A DNA stretch of 9,545 bases from Psychroflexus sp. (GTDB lineage Bacteria; Bacteroidota; Bacteroidia; Flavobacteriales; Flavobacteriaceae), in NCBI GenBank assembly GCA_003565575.1, contig PXBV01000227.1, forward strand, positions 1 through 9,545, read 5' to 3'. The notes beneath the pieces were generated by a model. It worked only from the letters and a program-made list of their open reading frames with translations, was not told the origin of the DNA and did no database searches. Shown here piece after piece: positions 1 to 8,328 of this stretch. The translations under genes were made by a program, and so were the position numbers. Position 1 is the stretch's first letter. Every line of letters starts with the position of its first letter.

Positions 1-1930
1 GTTGGGTAGCAAAGTCGTTGTAGATGTCATCGGGATGGTGAAATGGAAAGGCATTGCTTTCTAAAAACATAAATTCTGATGGCTGTGTGTTTTTACTCTC
101 TACAGGATTTGAAGCTTCTTCAATAGATAAAACTAAAGTTTGATTGGTGGGAACTTCTCTATAAATACTTTCCTTTTTATTTGGCCATTTGACCATAAGA
201 CTGTCAATTGTTAAAATTGATTTAAGCCCAAAATGTAAGGTTTTATCTACCGTACTTTTATAGCCTCTTACAGGTTGATTATAACGCACCATCATTGTAT
301 CTGAACTATAAAGACTTACCTGCGCACCAAAGGCATCCTTGTTTTTATTTTCTCCTTTTAATTTCACCTTTAAGAAATTAGCATTTACGGAATCCTTCTC
401 TCTAAGCGTGTTTTTAAGGATAGAAGCTGGTGCATCTATATTATTAATGACTAAATCTAAATCTCCATCATTATCTAAATCCACATAGGCGGCGCCATTG
501 GATAAGGTTTTTTTGTTGAAGCCCCATGCTGAAGATACCTTTTCAAATTGCAAATTGCCTTTGTTTTTGAAGGCATAATTTTCTACTTTAAGCGCAGCTC
601 GTTGATACAGACAATCAATAACTGATTTTTTAGAATCTAGTTCATCATTTGATTGTGATGCCATTTTTTTTCTGAATTTCACAAAATCCATATCGTTGAT
701 ATGTTTTCCGAAACCATTGGAGATAAAGATGTCATTCAAGCCATCGTTATCAAAATCGGCAATCAATGGAGCCCAACTCCAATCGGTTTTATCTATACCC
801 GCTAATTGACCAATTTCACTAAAAGTTCCATTTCCATTATTGAGTTGAAGTGTATTTCTAATGTATTGATGTCCATAGCCGAACTTTAAAGCGATTTGAT
901 ACACGTCATGAGTAAAATGCTCTAGAGACATTAGCTTAGATTGCTTTATATCTTCTGGTAACATGTCCACAGTTAAAATATCTAAAAAGCCATCATTGTT
1001 GATGTCTGCCACATCATTTCCCATAGCAAATCGGCTGGTGTGGCCAAAATAATCTTGAGAAAGTTCTTTGAATGTACCGTCCTTCTGGTTGATGTATAAA
1101 AAATCTCTCCCTATATAATCGTTGGAAACGTAAACATCTGGCCAATCATCTTGATTCGCATCAATAATAGAGACACCAAGCCCAAAACCTTCAATGGTGA
1201 TTCCTGCTTCATCAGAAACATTGGTAAATACTGGATGATTTTTTTCTTCATCAAAATCATTTCTGTACAGTCTGTCTGTATTAGGACTTTGCCCTTCATC
1301 TGAAATGGAACGTATGGTGTTGGCAGACACACCAAAATCTCCATTATTGAGCAGATACATATCTAAATCGCCGTCTAAGTCATAATCAAAAAAAATAGCC
1401 TGAATACTTTTTCTATTATCAGCTAATCCGTAAGCTTCAGCCGATTCCGTAAAAGTTAAATCACCGTTATTAATGTAAAGTAGATTCGTGAAATTTCCTT
1501 CACTTCCAACTCCACCTACGCTAATGTAGATATCATCAAATCCATCTTGGTTAATATCGATAACGCTTACCCCTGTACACCATTTTCCTTCGGTGTTAAT
1601 TCCAGATGTTTTAGTGATATCTTCAAAATTTAGATCACCTTGATTGATGTAAATTTTGCTATTAACTTGGTTACCCGTAAAAATAAGATCTGGTAAACCA
1701 TCATTATTAAAATCGCCTACACCTACTCCACCGCCATTGTACAAGTATTCGTATTCAAGAACATTGATGCTGTCATTTGTGACTAATGAGTTACTAAAGT
1801 GAATGCCAGATTCATCGATTTCAATTGGAATAAAAAGGCCTTTTTTTTGCTCATCTTTCACGCAACTAAATATCAATAGAACTATTGATGTTAAAGTAAT
1901 CGATTTAAATGATTTAATGAATAGATTCAT
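1..1930 (-). CDS. FG-GAP/VCBS-repeat lipoprotein with ASPIC/UnbV domain (CRTAC1-like), 3' end outside window
   Basis: Reading the minus strand from the ATG at 1930 gives 643 codons with no stop, running off the left edge. The first in-frame upstream stop is near 1982 and no other ATG lies between, so this start is well supported. The N-terminus is a lipoprotein signal: basic start, hydrophobic stretch at residues 11-21, and lipobox IFSC with Cys23. Seven DxDxDGxxD-type loops, the calcium-binding signature of FG-GAP/VCBS beta-propeller blades, start at residues 73, 125, 182, 257, 309, 392 and 484; the fourth has DD where the others have DG. Residues about 533-600 (GAQV, LHFGL, VKWPNKK) match an ASPIC/UnbV domain. 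Related flavobacterial proteins are, from memory, roughly 1,100 residues, so nearly half is probably missing here. Such proteins are often found beside SusC/SusD pairs, and an envelope-surface location is inferred. The molecular role is not established; glycan binding or assembly with the SusCD complex is inference. Confidence 0.9.
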   Translation of the reverse strand, partial: MNLFIKSFKSITLTSIVLLIFSCVKDEQKKGLFIPIEIDESGIHFSNSLVTNDSINVLEYEYLYNGGGVGVGDFNNDGLPDLIFTGNQVNSKIYINQGDLNFEDITKTSGINTEGKWCTGVSVIDINQDGFDDIYISVGGVGSEGNFTNLLYINNGDLTFTESAEAYGLADNRKSIQAIFFDYDLDGDLDMYLLNNGDFGVSANTIRSISDEGQSPNTDRLYRNDFDEEKNHPVFTNVSDEAGITIEGFGLGVSIIDANQDDWPDVYVSNDYIGRDFLYINQKDGTFKELSQDYFGHTSRFAMGNDVADINNDGFLDILTVDMLPEDIKQSKLMSLEHFTHDVYQIALKFGYGHQYIRNTLQLNNGNGTFSEIGQLAGIDKTDWSWAPLIADFDNDGLNDIFISNGFGKHINDMDFVKFRKKMASQSNDELDSKKSVIDCLYQRAALKVENYAFKNKGNLQFEKVSSAWGFNKKTLSNGAAYVDLDNDGDLDLVINNIDAPASILKNTLREKDSVNANFLKVKLKGENKNKDAFGAQVSLYSSDTMMVRYNQPVRGYKSTVDKTLHFGLKSILTIDSLMVKWPNKKESIYREVPTNQTLVLSIEEASNPVESKNTQPSEFMFLESNAFPFHHPDDIYNDFATQ

Positions 1931-2008
1931 TTTAGTATGAATTGGGAGCTTATTTTTTTTTGGTAAACATCTAATACGAGCTTAAATAAATTCTAAATTA
2001 AATACTTT

Positions 2009-2016
2009 CAAAGTTA
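2009..2016 (-). promoter_or_regulatory. Candidate -7 box for the FG-GAP/ASPIC gene
   Basis: On the minus strand this reads TAACTTTG, an exact match to the Bacteroidota -7 consensus TAnnTTTG. It would start transcription near 2003 and give a leader of about 70 bases before the ATG at 1930. No convincing -33 TTG is visible at the usual spacing. It lies downstream of the stem-loop at 2132-2159, so it could give this gene transcription independent of susCD. The motif is short and the DNA AT-rich, so a chance match is possible. Confidence 0.4.
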
Positions 2017-2131
2017 AAATTTCAATGGTTCACTCGTAATGCTAAATGTATAGAATAGATAAATTTTAGAGTTAAAACGTCTAAGATTTTTTTTAACATA
2101 TGGGACGAAAAAGCCAATTTGTAATAAATGA

Positions 2132-2159
2132 TAAACCTGCTGAGTGTTCAGCAGGTTTA
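2132..2159 (-). terminator. Stem-loop after susD, candidate terminator or attenuator
   Basis: A perfect 12-bp inverted repeat (TAAACCTGCTGA against TCAGCAGGTTTA) with a 4-base loop, starting about 24 bases beyond the susD stop codon on the minus strand. In the transcript it is followed by AUCAUUUAUUAC, only moderately U-rich. It may therefore end most susCD transcripts, let some read through into the FG-GAP gene, or stabilise the 3' end of the susCD message. Confidence 0.55.
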
Positions 2160-2183
2160 ATATATTAATAAAATAAACAAGAC

Positions 2184-3653
2184 TTAATATCCGGGATTTT
2201 GATCACCTGAGCTTATACTTGAATTATTCCCAATTTCATTTTCTGGTATAGGGAAGACTTCATGAACTCCAGCTTGAAAACCTTTATCTGCAAGAAAATC
2301 TGCTGCCATACCCCATCTTACGAGATCAGGAAAACGCACTTGCTCTCCTGCGAGTTCCACTTTTCTTTCATGCACAATAGCTTCAAAAACTTGAGCTTGA
2401 GACATACCTTGACTTAAAAGTGGCATTCCTACTCTATCTCTTACTTCGTTAATATAGCCAATCGCCGCATTCTGATCTCCTACTTCACTAGAATTAGCAG
2501 CTTCAGCCATCATAAGAAGAACATCTGCATATCTAATAATGCTATGATTAATCCCAGACTGCATGTTTTCATTTTCTTGCTTATAGTAATTCTGGTATTT
2601 TTTCCAGCCTGCACGACGATTCAAAGCAATTTCTGTAATCACTCCTCCAGCGTACTCGTCTCCAACAGAGTAAAATGTATCTCCATACCTTGGATCTCCA
2701 TCTTCAAATTCGTCTAGTAAATCATCTGATGGGTAAACATTAAACCAATCAAACATACCATAATCTTGACCTCTTACACTTACTGAGTTAGGTCCTGCTC
2801 CAGACACATCTGAAAACCAAAATTCGGCATTACCTAAACTAGGAGCATATTGCACTTCAAAAATGGATTCTACACCATTTGGGTTGGCTTCAATGAAGTT
2901 GTCAAAAAACTCAGATTCTAAAGAATACACTCCATAAACTTCATTGAAAGCATTTAAAGCCAGTTGGTAGTTTTCTTGGTATAAATGTACTTTACCAAGT
3001 AAAGCAAAGGCAGCTCCTCTAGTAGCACGGCCCGCGTCATCACTGCCAGCAGGTAGTAAAACTTCTGCAGCATCTTGTAGATCTATCACAATTTGGTCAT
3101 AGATATCACTTGCTGGACTTTTGGGAAAGCCTTCTGTTTCAACTGGGTTGGTTGTAAATAAAGGTGCATCTCCAAATCTCGTCACGATATGGAAGTAATA
3201 TAAAGCACGTAAAAATTTAGCTTCTCCTATATATTTTGCCTTCTTTTCATCAGAAAGAAGAGAAGCTGGAATCTCGGCTATCCGCTCTTCATTTTCTGTA
3301 ACAAAATTGGCTTTATTTATTCCTCTGTAGAAACTATCCCAGTAATTAGTAACAAGTGCAGAGCCTGCATCAAAAGAAAAATCTAAAAAAATACGCTTAT
3401 CTTGTTCTAACTGAGGGTTCCCTAAATTTTCTCCAGACATATTATCAAACATATAAGGGATGTTTCTACTATAAGTACCTATCGTTTGTAAGTTTGCATA
3501 AACTGCGTTTACAGCAGACTGTACTTGATCTTCATCTTCAAAAAAGGTTTCTGAAGACAGTTCATTTGGATTAACAAGGTCTAAGTCGTTGTCACACGAA
3601 TTGATCATTACTAATCCAAATAGTAACAGTGTAATTTTTTGTATTGTTTTCAT
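2184..3653 (-). CDS. SusD/RagB-family glycan-binding outer-membrane lipoprotein
   Basis: 489 residues, a usual SusD length. It begins with a lipoprotein signal peptide ending MINSC (Cys20), followed by acidic residues DND, consistent with surface export in Bacteroidota. SusD-family landmarks appear in order: an N-terminal segment (about 30-120); the helical block EAKFLRALYYFHIVTRFGDAPL (given here by its span, 144-165); RYADVLLMMAEA at 374-385; INEVRDRVGMP at 401-411; the ERKVELAGE...RFPDLVRWG stretch at 429-448; and the family-typical tail FPIPENEI...DQNPGY. SusD proteins cap the SusC barrel on the cell surface and capture oligosaccharide for import. The gene follows the SusC-like gene by 12 bases and is surely co-transcribed with it. 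It is a family homologue, not the starch-specific SusD, so no symbol is given. The ligand cannot be read from the sequence; the GH43 neighbour suggests a pentose-containing glycan. Confidence 0.96.
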   Translation of the reverse strand: MKTIQKITLLLFGLVMINSCDNDLDLVNPNELSSETFFEDEDQVQSAVNAVYANLQTIGTYSRNIPYMFDNMSGENLGNPQLEQDKRIFLDFSFDAGSALVTNYWDSFYRGINKANFVTENEERIAEIPASLLSDEKKAKYIGEAKFLRALYYFHIVTRFGDAPLFTTNPVETEGFPKSPASDIYDQIVIDLQDAAEVLLPAGSDDAGRATRGAAFALLGKVHLYQENYQLALNAFNEVYGVYSLESEFFDNFIEANPNGVESIFEVQYAPSLGNAEFWFSDVSGAGPNSVSVRGQDYGMFDWFNVYPSDDLLDEFEDGDPRYGDTFYSVGDEYAGGVITEIALNRRAGWKKYQNYYKQENENMQSGINHSIIRYADVLLMMAEAANSSEVGDQNAAIGYINEVRDRVGMPLLSQGMSQAQVFEAIVHERKVELAGEQVRFPDLVRWGMAADFLADKGFQAGVHEVFPIPENEIGNNSSISSGDQNPGY

Positions 3654-3665
3654 AGTTTATAATTT

Positions 3666-6600
3666 TTAAAATGCGAGTTGTAATCCTACTTGTACAGATT
3701 TTGGTTGAGGATAATTTCCTCTATCAATACCTACTTCAAAGCGTTGTGTATCTGGATTACCATCAATAGCTGGTATACCAATTTCTGGGTCTAGTCCTGA
3801 ATAGTTGGTTAACGTAATCAAGTTTTGAGCACTGAAATAAATTCTGAATTTTGAGAATGTATCGTTGAACATATTCTCGGGAAATGTATACCCAACAACA
3901 AAGTTTCTTAACCTCACAAAAGAGCCATCTTCTACAAAACGGTCTGACGCTTGAGTATTTCGGGGAGCTCCTAAAGCTCTAGGAATGCTATTGGAAGTTC
4001 CAGGTCCTGTCCAACGGTCTAACACATTTGTACTTGCGTTGAAAAGTCGGGTCATTCCTTCTAAATGAAATAGATTAGTATTATAAATATCATTACCGTA
4101 AGAACCATTAATGAAAGCAGAAAAATCAAAGTTTTTATAGTTAGCATTAAGGTTCAAACCAAAGGTAAAATCTGGATATGGATTACCTATGTTTGTTTTA
4201 TCATCAGACGTAATTTGTCCATCACCATTTCTATCTACAATTCTTACATCCCCAGGCTGAACAGTAGTTTGACCAGGATTTGCAGTTAAAACTTGATCGA
4301 TTTCTGCTTGGTTTTGATAAATACCTTCCGTTTCAAACCCGTGGAAATAGAACAAAGGTTGTCCAACTTCAATTCTTGAAATAAATTCATTTTGAAATAG
4401 ACCACCTTGAATGAATTCAGATTGACCAAGTGATAAAACTTCATTTCTAGCAGTACCTAAATTAAAATTAGCAGACCATTTGAATTCATTATCATAATTA
4501 CTATATCCAAAGTTAACTTCAATACCGGATGTTTCAACAGACCCTACATTTTCAGTAATAAATGGGTCGTTAAATCCAGAGGACAAAGCTAAAGGTCTAT
4601 TTACTAAGATATCATCGCTTGTATTTCTAAAATACTCAAATGTAATATCAAATTTGTTATTGATGCCTATATCTAGTCCAATATTACGCATTGTGGTTTC
4701 TTCCCATTTAAGGTTTTGGTTTCCAAGACCGTTTGCAGTAGTACCAATTCCAGCAGCGCCAGCTAAAGGATAGATAAAGTTGGTTATTAGGGTAGAACTA
4801 TACCTATAGTCTCCAATGTTATCATTACCCGTTACACCCAAACTACCTCTTAATTTGAGGTTTGTAAAGGCTGTATTTTCCATAAAATCCTCTTTGCTAA
4901 TGTTCCAACCTGCAGAAACAGAAGGGAACCAACCCCAGCGGTTGTTAGCTCCAAATCGTGAAGATGCATCTCTTCTTAAAGAAGCTGCAATGAGGTATTT
5001 TCTATCATAGTTATAATTTAAACGTCCTAAATAACCAACTCTATTATACTCGGAGGAAAAAGAATTTAAATTGATTCCCTCTTGAGTTAATTGATTGATT
5101 TCATTGGATACACTATTTTGACTAAATGCATTTACATTTTCAGTCTTAATCCCTTGTATTTCATTCAAAAGTAAGAACTCTACATTATGATTATCACCAT
5201 AAGTATCTTTATAGTTTAAGCTATTAGTATAGGTAAGCGATTGAAAAATCCCTGTATTCTTGGTGATTTGAGCAAAGTCCATTTGGTTTGTTCCAGTTTC
5301 ATCATCTCTGTATGCAGGGATAAAATTGTTATTTTGGAAATTTCTATAATCCAAACCAACCTGGGTTCTAAACGTTATTTTGTCTGAAACTTCATATTCA
5401 GCAAACACACTACCTATCAAGTTAATTGATTTGTTTTCTTGCTCACCAATGGTTTGAGCCCTCACAGGGTTTTCTGCATCTTGCCCATCAATGGCACCAC
5501 TTGGGCCTTGAAAACCTCCGAGATTATCTGGATTACGAACTGGAAGATATGGAGGGGCTTTAATAGCATGTTCAATTAAAGATCTACCTCCACTTGTACG
5601 TTCTGGAGTTTGATTTTCAAAAGATATACCTAAAGTTTGTCCTAGTTTCAGTTTACCAAAAGTAAAATCACTATTGGCTCTAAAGTTGAAACGTTCGTAA
5701 TCTGTACTGACAACAGCACCTTCTTGGCCCAAATATCCACCAGAGATTCTGTAATTGCTATTTTCATTACCACCAGAAATTCCAATATTATAATTTTGCA
5801 TCAATCCAGCTCTAAAGACTTCATCCTGCCAATTGGTTTCATTATTAATGAAGTTTGCATATTGTGGGTCTGTTAAACGTGGAGGAAGGTCACCAATTTC
5901 ACCAGCAAACTGTCTGTATTGGTCTACATTCAATACATCGTATCTGTTGTTGAAAAAGTTAACTCCTGTGTAGGCATCAAAAGTTAAGGTTGCCTTCTCC
6001 GCACCTCTTCCTGATTTTGTAGTAATCAGCACTACACCGTTTGAGCCCTGAGATCCGTAAACTGCAGTGGTCGCAGCATCTTTTAAAACCTCTATTGATT
6101 CAATATCTAGTGGGTTCAAATTATTCATCCCTCCAGAAATTACACCATCAATTACATATAAAGGCTCGTTATTGTTAGGTCCACCAAGACCTCTAATCCT
6201 TACTACAGAGGGTGTACCTGGTGAACCACTATTAACAACGTTCACCCCAGGCGCTCGTCCTTGTAAAGCCTGATCTGCAATAGGCACTGGCAAACTCGCA
6301 ATATCTTCTGATTTGATAGAGGATACCGCTCCAGTGACTTCTGCTCTACTTTGAGATCCATAACCGATAACTACAACATCATCTAAAGACTCTGCGCTAG
6401 GTTTGAGAACTACATCGATTGCGGTTCTACCATCAACAGCAACTTCTTGAGTAGCAAAACTCACATAACTAAACACTAAAACACCGTTAGACGGGACGCC
6501 TTCTAGTGTAAAATTACCGTCAAAATCTGTGGTTGTCCCATTACTGGTACCTTTCACTACAATATTAGCACCAGGCAATGGTCCCATTTCATCACTAACT

Positions 6601-6698
6601 GTTCCGCTGACATCAATCAAATCTTGTTGCCCCATCACTGCCGTGGAGAATGAAACAATTAGAAAGATTGATAGACATTTTAAAAATTTGATTTCCAT
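3666..6698 (-). CDS. SusC/RagA-family TonB-dependent outer-membrane transporter
   Basis: 1,010 residues, the usual SusC size. Domain order: Sec signal peptide (about 1-23, cleavage probably near VMG/QQ); a carboxypeptidase-regulatory-like Ig-type domain at about 28-100 (VSGTVSDEMGPLPGANIVVKG onward); a short segment with DDVVVIGYG at 106-114, the position where SusC proteins carry their TonB-contact and plug entry; the plug at about 115-230 with PLYVIDGV and the SIEVLKDAAT...YGSQGSNGVVLITTK signature; then a 22-strand-type barrel to the C-terminal Phe (VGLQLAF). It imports glycan fragments across the outer membrane using TonB energy. No N-terminal STN signalling domain is seen, so ECF-sigma/anti-sigma trans-envelope control is unlikely; this fits control by the nearby LacI-type regulator or another cytoplasmic factor. 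It is the first gene of the susCD operon. Substrate unknown. Confidence 0.97.
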   Translation of the reverse strand: MEIKFLKCLSIFLIVSFSTAVMGQQDLIDVSGTVSDEMGPLPGANIVVKGTSNGTTTDFDGNFTLEGVPSNGVLVFSYVSFATQEVAVDGRTAIDVVLKPSAESLDDVVVIGYGSQSRAEVTGAVSSIKSEDIASLPVPIADQALQGRAPGVNVVNSGSPGTPSVVRIRGLGGPNNNEPLYVIDGVISGGMNNLNPLDIESIEVLKDAATTAVYGSQGSNGVVLITTKSGRGAEKATLTFDAYTGVNFFNNRYDVLNVDQYRQFAGEIGDLPPRLTDPQYANFINNETNWQDEVFRAGLMQNYNIGISGGNENSNYRISGGYLGQEGAVVSTDYERFNFRANSDFTFGKLKLGQTLGISFENQTPERTSGGRSLIEHAIKAPPYLPVRNPDNLGGFQGPSGAIDGQDAENPVRAQTIGEQENKSINLIGSVFAEYEVSDKITFRTQVGLDYRNFQNNNFIPAYRDDETGTNQMDFAQITKNTGIFQSLTYTNSLNYKDTYGDNHNVEFLLLNEIQGIKTENVNAFSQNSVSNEINQLTQEGINLNSFSSEYNRVGYLGRLNYNYDRKYLIAASLRRDASSRFGANNRWGWFPSVSAGWNISKEDFMENTAFTNLKLRGSLGVTGNDNIGDYRYSSTLITNFIYPLAGAAGIGTTANGLGNQNLKWEETTMRNIGLDIGINNKFDITFEYFRNTSDDILVNRPLALSSGFNDPFITENVGSVETSGIEVNFGYSNYDNEFKWSANFNLGTARNEVLSLGQSEFIQGGLFQNEFISRIEVGQPLFYFHGFETEGIYQNQAEIDQVLTANPGQTTVQPGDVRIVDRNGDGQITSDDKTNIGNPYPDFTFGLNLNANYKNFDFSAFINGSYGNDIYNTNLFHLEGMTRLFNASTNVLDRWTGPGTSNSIPRALGAPRNTQASDRFVEDGSFVRLRNFVVGYTFPENMFNDTFSKFRIYFSAQNLITLTNYSGLDPEIGIPAIDGNPDTQRFEVGIDRGNYPQPKSVQVGLQLAF

Positions 6699-6737
6699 GT
6701 ATTAATTTTTAGGTGACTATTAATAAAAACTTATAGT

Positions 6738-6745
6738 CAAATATA
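6738..6745 (-). promoter_or_regulatory. Candidate -7 box for the susCD operon
   Basis: The minus strand reads TATATTTG, an exact match to TAnnTTTG. Transcription would start near 6732, leaving a leader of about 33 bases before the susC ATG. A -33 TTG is not seen at the expected spacing, which is common for promoters needing an activator. It is the only exact match on this strand that I found in the intergenic region. Confidence 0.45.
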
Positions 6746-6914
6746 CCATTAGAAATGGATTTAGAAAATAAAATTTGATTATTTTTGACGAAAATTCATA
6801 AAATATTTTGGATTTATAAATTTTTAACTACGTAATATATTGTATATCAATGATTTAATAAAGTGCAAATAAGTGTAATAAATACATTAAATAATTTACA
6901 AAGTCGTGTCATAA

Positions 6915-6922
6915 TATTTTTG
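6915..6922 (+). promoter_or_regulatory. Candidate distal -7 box for the GH43 gene
   Basis: TATTTTTG matches TAnnTTTG exactly. If used, the leader would be about 220 bases and the operator candidate at 7027-7044 would lie within the transcribed leader, where a bound repressor could act as a roadblock. No -33 partner is evident, and one chance match is not surprising in this AT-rich stretch. Confidence 0.25.
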
Positions 6923-7026
6923 TTTAGTTAAGATCAAGTTGAATTCCTCAGTTAATAACCAAATAAAATTTTAATATTTTAAAAATTACAAATCAAAAAT
7001 TGAAACTATATGAAGACATAAATTTT

Positions 7027-7044
7027 TATCAATCGGTTGCATAA
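7027..7044 (+). promoter_or_regulatory. Candidate LacI-family operator upstream of the GH43 gene (site A)
   Basis: TATCAATCGGTTGCATAA. The core CAATCGGTTG has the CAANCGNTTG layout, centred on CG, that is typical of LacI-family operators. The right half GTTGCATAA recurs exactly at the two sites in the lacI promoter (8329-8337 complement and 8361-8369), and the flank TnAATY is also shared by all three. The neighbouring regulator gene makes a functional link plausible. Whether binding represses or activates depends on which start site is used. Confidence 0.6.
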
Positions 7045-7082
7045 AAAAATGATATTTTCCATGAATTAATTATCATTTACTC

Positions 7083-7090
7083 TATTTTAG
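7083..7090 (+). promoter_or_regulatory. Candidate proximal -7 box for the GH43 gene
   Basis: TATTTTAG matches TAnnTTTG at all but one defined position. It would give a leader of about 50 bases and place operator site A roughly 50-70 bases upstream of the start point. No TTG is present at the -33 position. It is an alternative to the box at 6915-6922; sequence alone cannot decide between them. Confidence 0.25.
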
Positions 7091-7147
7091 CAACATGAAA
7101 AGTATTAAATAGACTTACACAAATTTAACTCCTAAAATTTTTTTCAC

Positions 7148-8239
7148 ATGAATTCAAAACACGTTCTAACTTTAATAATAACAACAAGCATTATTATTGG
7201 ATGTAAACAAAATCAAAGCAACCAAAAACAAGAATCTACAGACGCAACCAAAGATACCATTGTATTCAAGTCTGAACCACTGGTAAAAAATCAATACACC
7301 GCTGACCCATCAGCTCATGTCTTTGAAGACAAAATATTTATTTACCCTTCGCATGACTGGGATTCTGGTGAACCTGAAATGGACGATGGTAATCATTTTA
7401 ATATGAAGGATTATTATGTCTATTCCATGGAAAGCCCTACCAGTGAAGTAGTGAATCACGGAAAAATTTTAGATGTAGAAGACGTAGCTTGGGCTAAAAG
7501 ACAAATGTGGGCTCCAGATGCAACAGAAAAGGACGGAGAGTACTTTTTCTTCTTCCCAGCAAAAGACAAAGATGATATTTTTAGAATTGGTGTTGCAAAA
7601 TCTGACAAACCAGAAGGACCATTTACACCAGAAGATGAGCCTATTAAAGGAAGTTTCAGTATAGATCCGGCGGTATATAAAGACACGGACGGAGAATACT
7701 ATATGTATTTTGGTGGAATTTGGGGCGGCCAATTACAGCGCTGGTTGACTGGCGAATATGAAAATGAAGACAATTACCCAGCCGATGATGAACCTGCCGT
7801 ACCTGCGAAAGTAGCAAAAATGAGCGATGATTTACTAAGCTTTGCAGAAGAACCAAAAGATATCGAAATTTTAGATGAGAACGGTGAACTAATTACAACT
7901 GGAGATAACGACAGGCGTTTTTTTGAGGCAGCTTGGGTACATAAATATAATGACAAATATTACTTTTCATACTCTACTGGAGACACTCATAATATTGCAT
8001 ATGCCATAGGAGACAGTCCTTACGGTCCATTTACATATCAAGGAGTCATTTTAGAACCTGTTTTAGGATGGACAAACCACCATTCCATTGTAGAGTTTGA
8101 TGGAAAATGGTATATATTTTTCCATGATAGTTCACTTTCAGAAGGCAAAACTTATTTAAGAAGTATGAAGATGATGGAACTTGAACATGATGAAGAAGGG
8201 AAAATAAAAACTTTACAGTCTTATACTGAAGTTAAATAA
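7148..8239 (+). CDS. Glycoside hydrolase family 43 lipoprotein (arabinofuranosidase/xylosidase type)
   Basis: 363 residues. A lipoprotein signal ends IIGC with Cys19, so the enzyme is likely anchored in an envelope membrane; a Ser/Gln/Lys-rich linker runs to about residue 45. The rest is a single five-bladed GH43 propeller without an added binding module. The expected catalytic triad is visible: Asp53 in ADPSA (general base), Asp173 in SIDPAV (pKa modulator) and Glu260 in FFEAAW (general acid). WAPD at 121-124 and NHHSIVEF at 310-317, which carries the His of the family metal/active-site region, also fit. An acidic stretch at about 194-250 separates the second and third catalytic residues. 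GH43 enzymes are inverting and mostly cleave arabinofuranosyl or xylosyl linkages; the exact substrate and subfamily cannot be settled here. The gene is transcribed away from susCD and ends at a strong terminator, so it is probably monocistronic, and it has a LacI-type operator candidate upstream. Confidence 0.93.
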   Translation: MNSKHVLTLIITTSIIIGCKQNQSNQKQESTDATKDTIVFKSEPLVKNQYTADPSAHVFEDKIFIYPSHDWDSGEPEMDDGNHFNMKDYYVYSMESPTSEVVNHGKILDVEDVAWAKRQMWAPDATEKDGEYFFFFPAKDKDDIFRIGVAKSDKPEGPFTPEDEPIKGSFSIDPAVYKDTDGEYYMYFGGIWGGQLQRWLTGEYENEDNYPADDEPAVPAKVAKMSDDLLSFAEEPKDIEILDENGELITTGDNDRRFFEAAWVHKYNDKYYFSYSTGDTHNIAYAIGDSPYGPFTYQGVILEPVLGWTNHHSIVEFDGKWYIFFHDSSLSEGKTYLRSMKMMELEHDEEGKIKTLQSYTEVK

Positions 8240-8260
8240 GCAATTCATATATCTTGCTAC

Positions 8261-8295
8261 AAGGATGATAATTCAGTTTATCATCCTTTTTTTTT
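8261..8295 (+). terminator. Strong intrinsic terminator after the GH43 gene
   Basis: A perfect 11-bp inverted repeat (AAGGATGATAA at 8261-8271, TTATCATCCTT at 8278-8288) with a 6-base loop, running into nine consecutive T (8287-8295). It starts 21 bases after the GH43 stop codon. It separates the GH43 transcript from lacI, which therefore needs its own promoter. Confidence 0.92.
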
Positions 8296-8328
8296 GGGAT
8301 AAATACCCCTAAATAATGTTGAAAACCT

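Larger units (their letters stand above)
6699..7147. other. AT-rich divergent promoter region between susC and the GH43 gene
   Basis: 449 bases with no credible coding frame, very AT-rich with many A and T runs. It must hold the promoters for susCD (leftward) and the GH43 gene (rightward). Visible within it are exact or near TAnnTTTG boxes (6738-6745 minus, 6915-6922 plus, 7083-7090 plus) and one LacI-type operator candidate (7027-7044). The operator lies 104 bases from the GH43 start but about 330 bases from the susC start, so by position it belongs with the GH43 gene. No RNA gene or riboswitch was recognised. Confidence 0.8.

Noticed and set aside
1972..2040. TAATACGAG and CTCGTAAT as a long-range stem in the FG-GAP leader
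   Set aside because: Only about five to six bases pair continuously over a spacing of more than 50 bases; not convincing.
3492..3501. TTTGCATAA-like operator match inside susD
   Set aside because: Lacks the leading GTTG of the shared 9-mer and the conserved flank, and lies in coding sequence; expected by chance.
6861..6880. Imperfect tandem 10-mer AAGTGCAAAT / AAGTGTAATA in the divergent region
   Set aside because: Only two copies with mismatches in very AT-rich DNA; not repeated at other promoters in the window.
7469..7732. Open minus-strand frames inside the GH43 gene, and similar frames inside the susC, susD and FG-GAP genes
   Set aside because: They lie antisense or out of frame within strongly supported genes and show no recognisable domain or own promoter.
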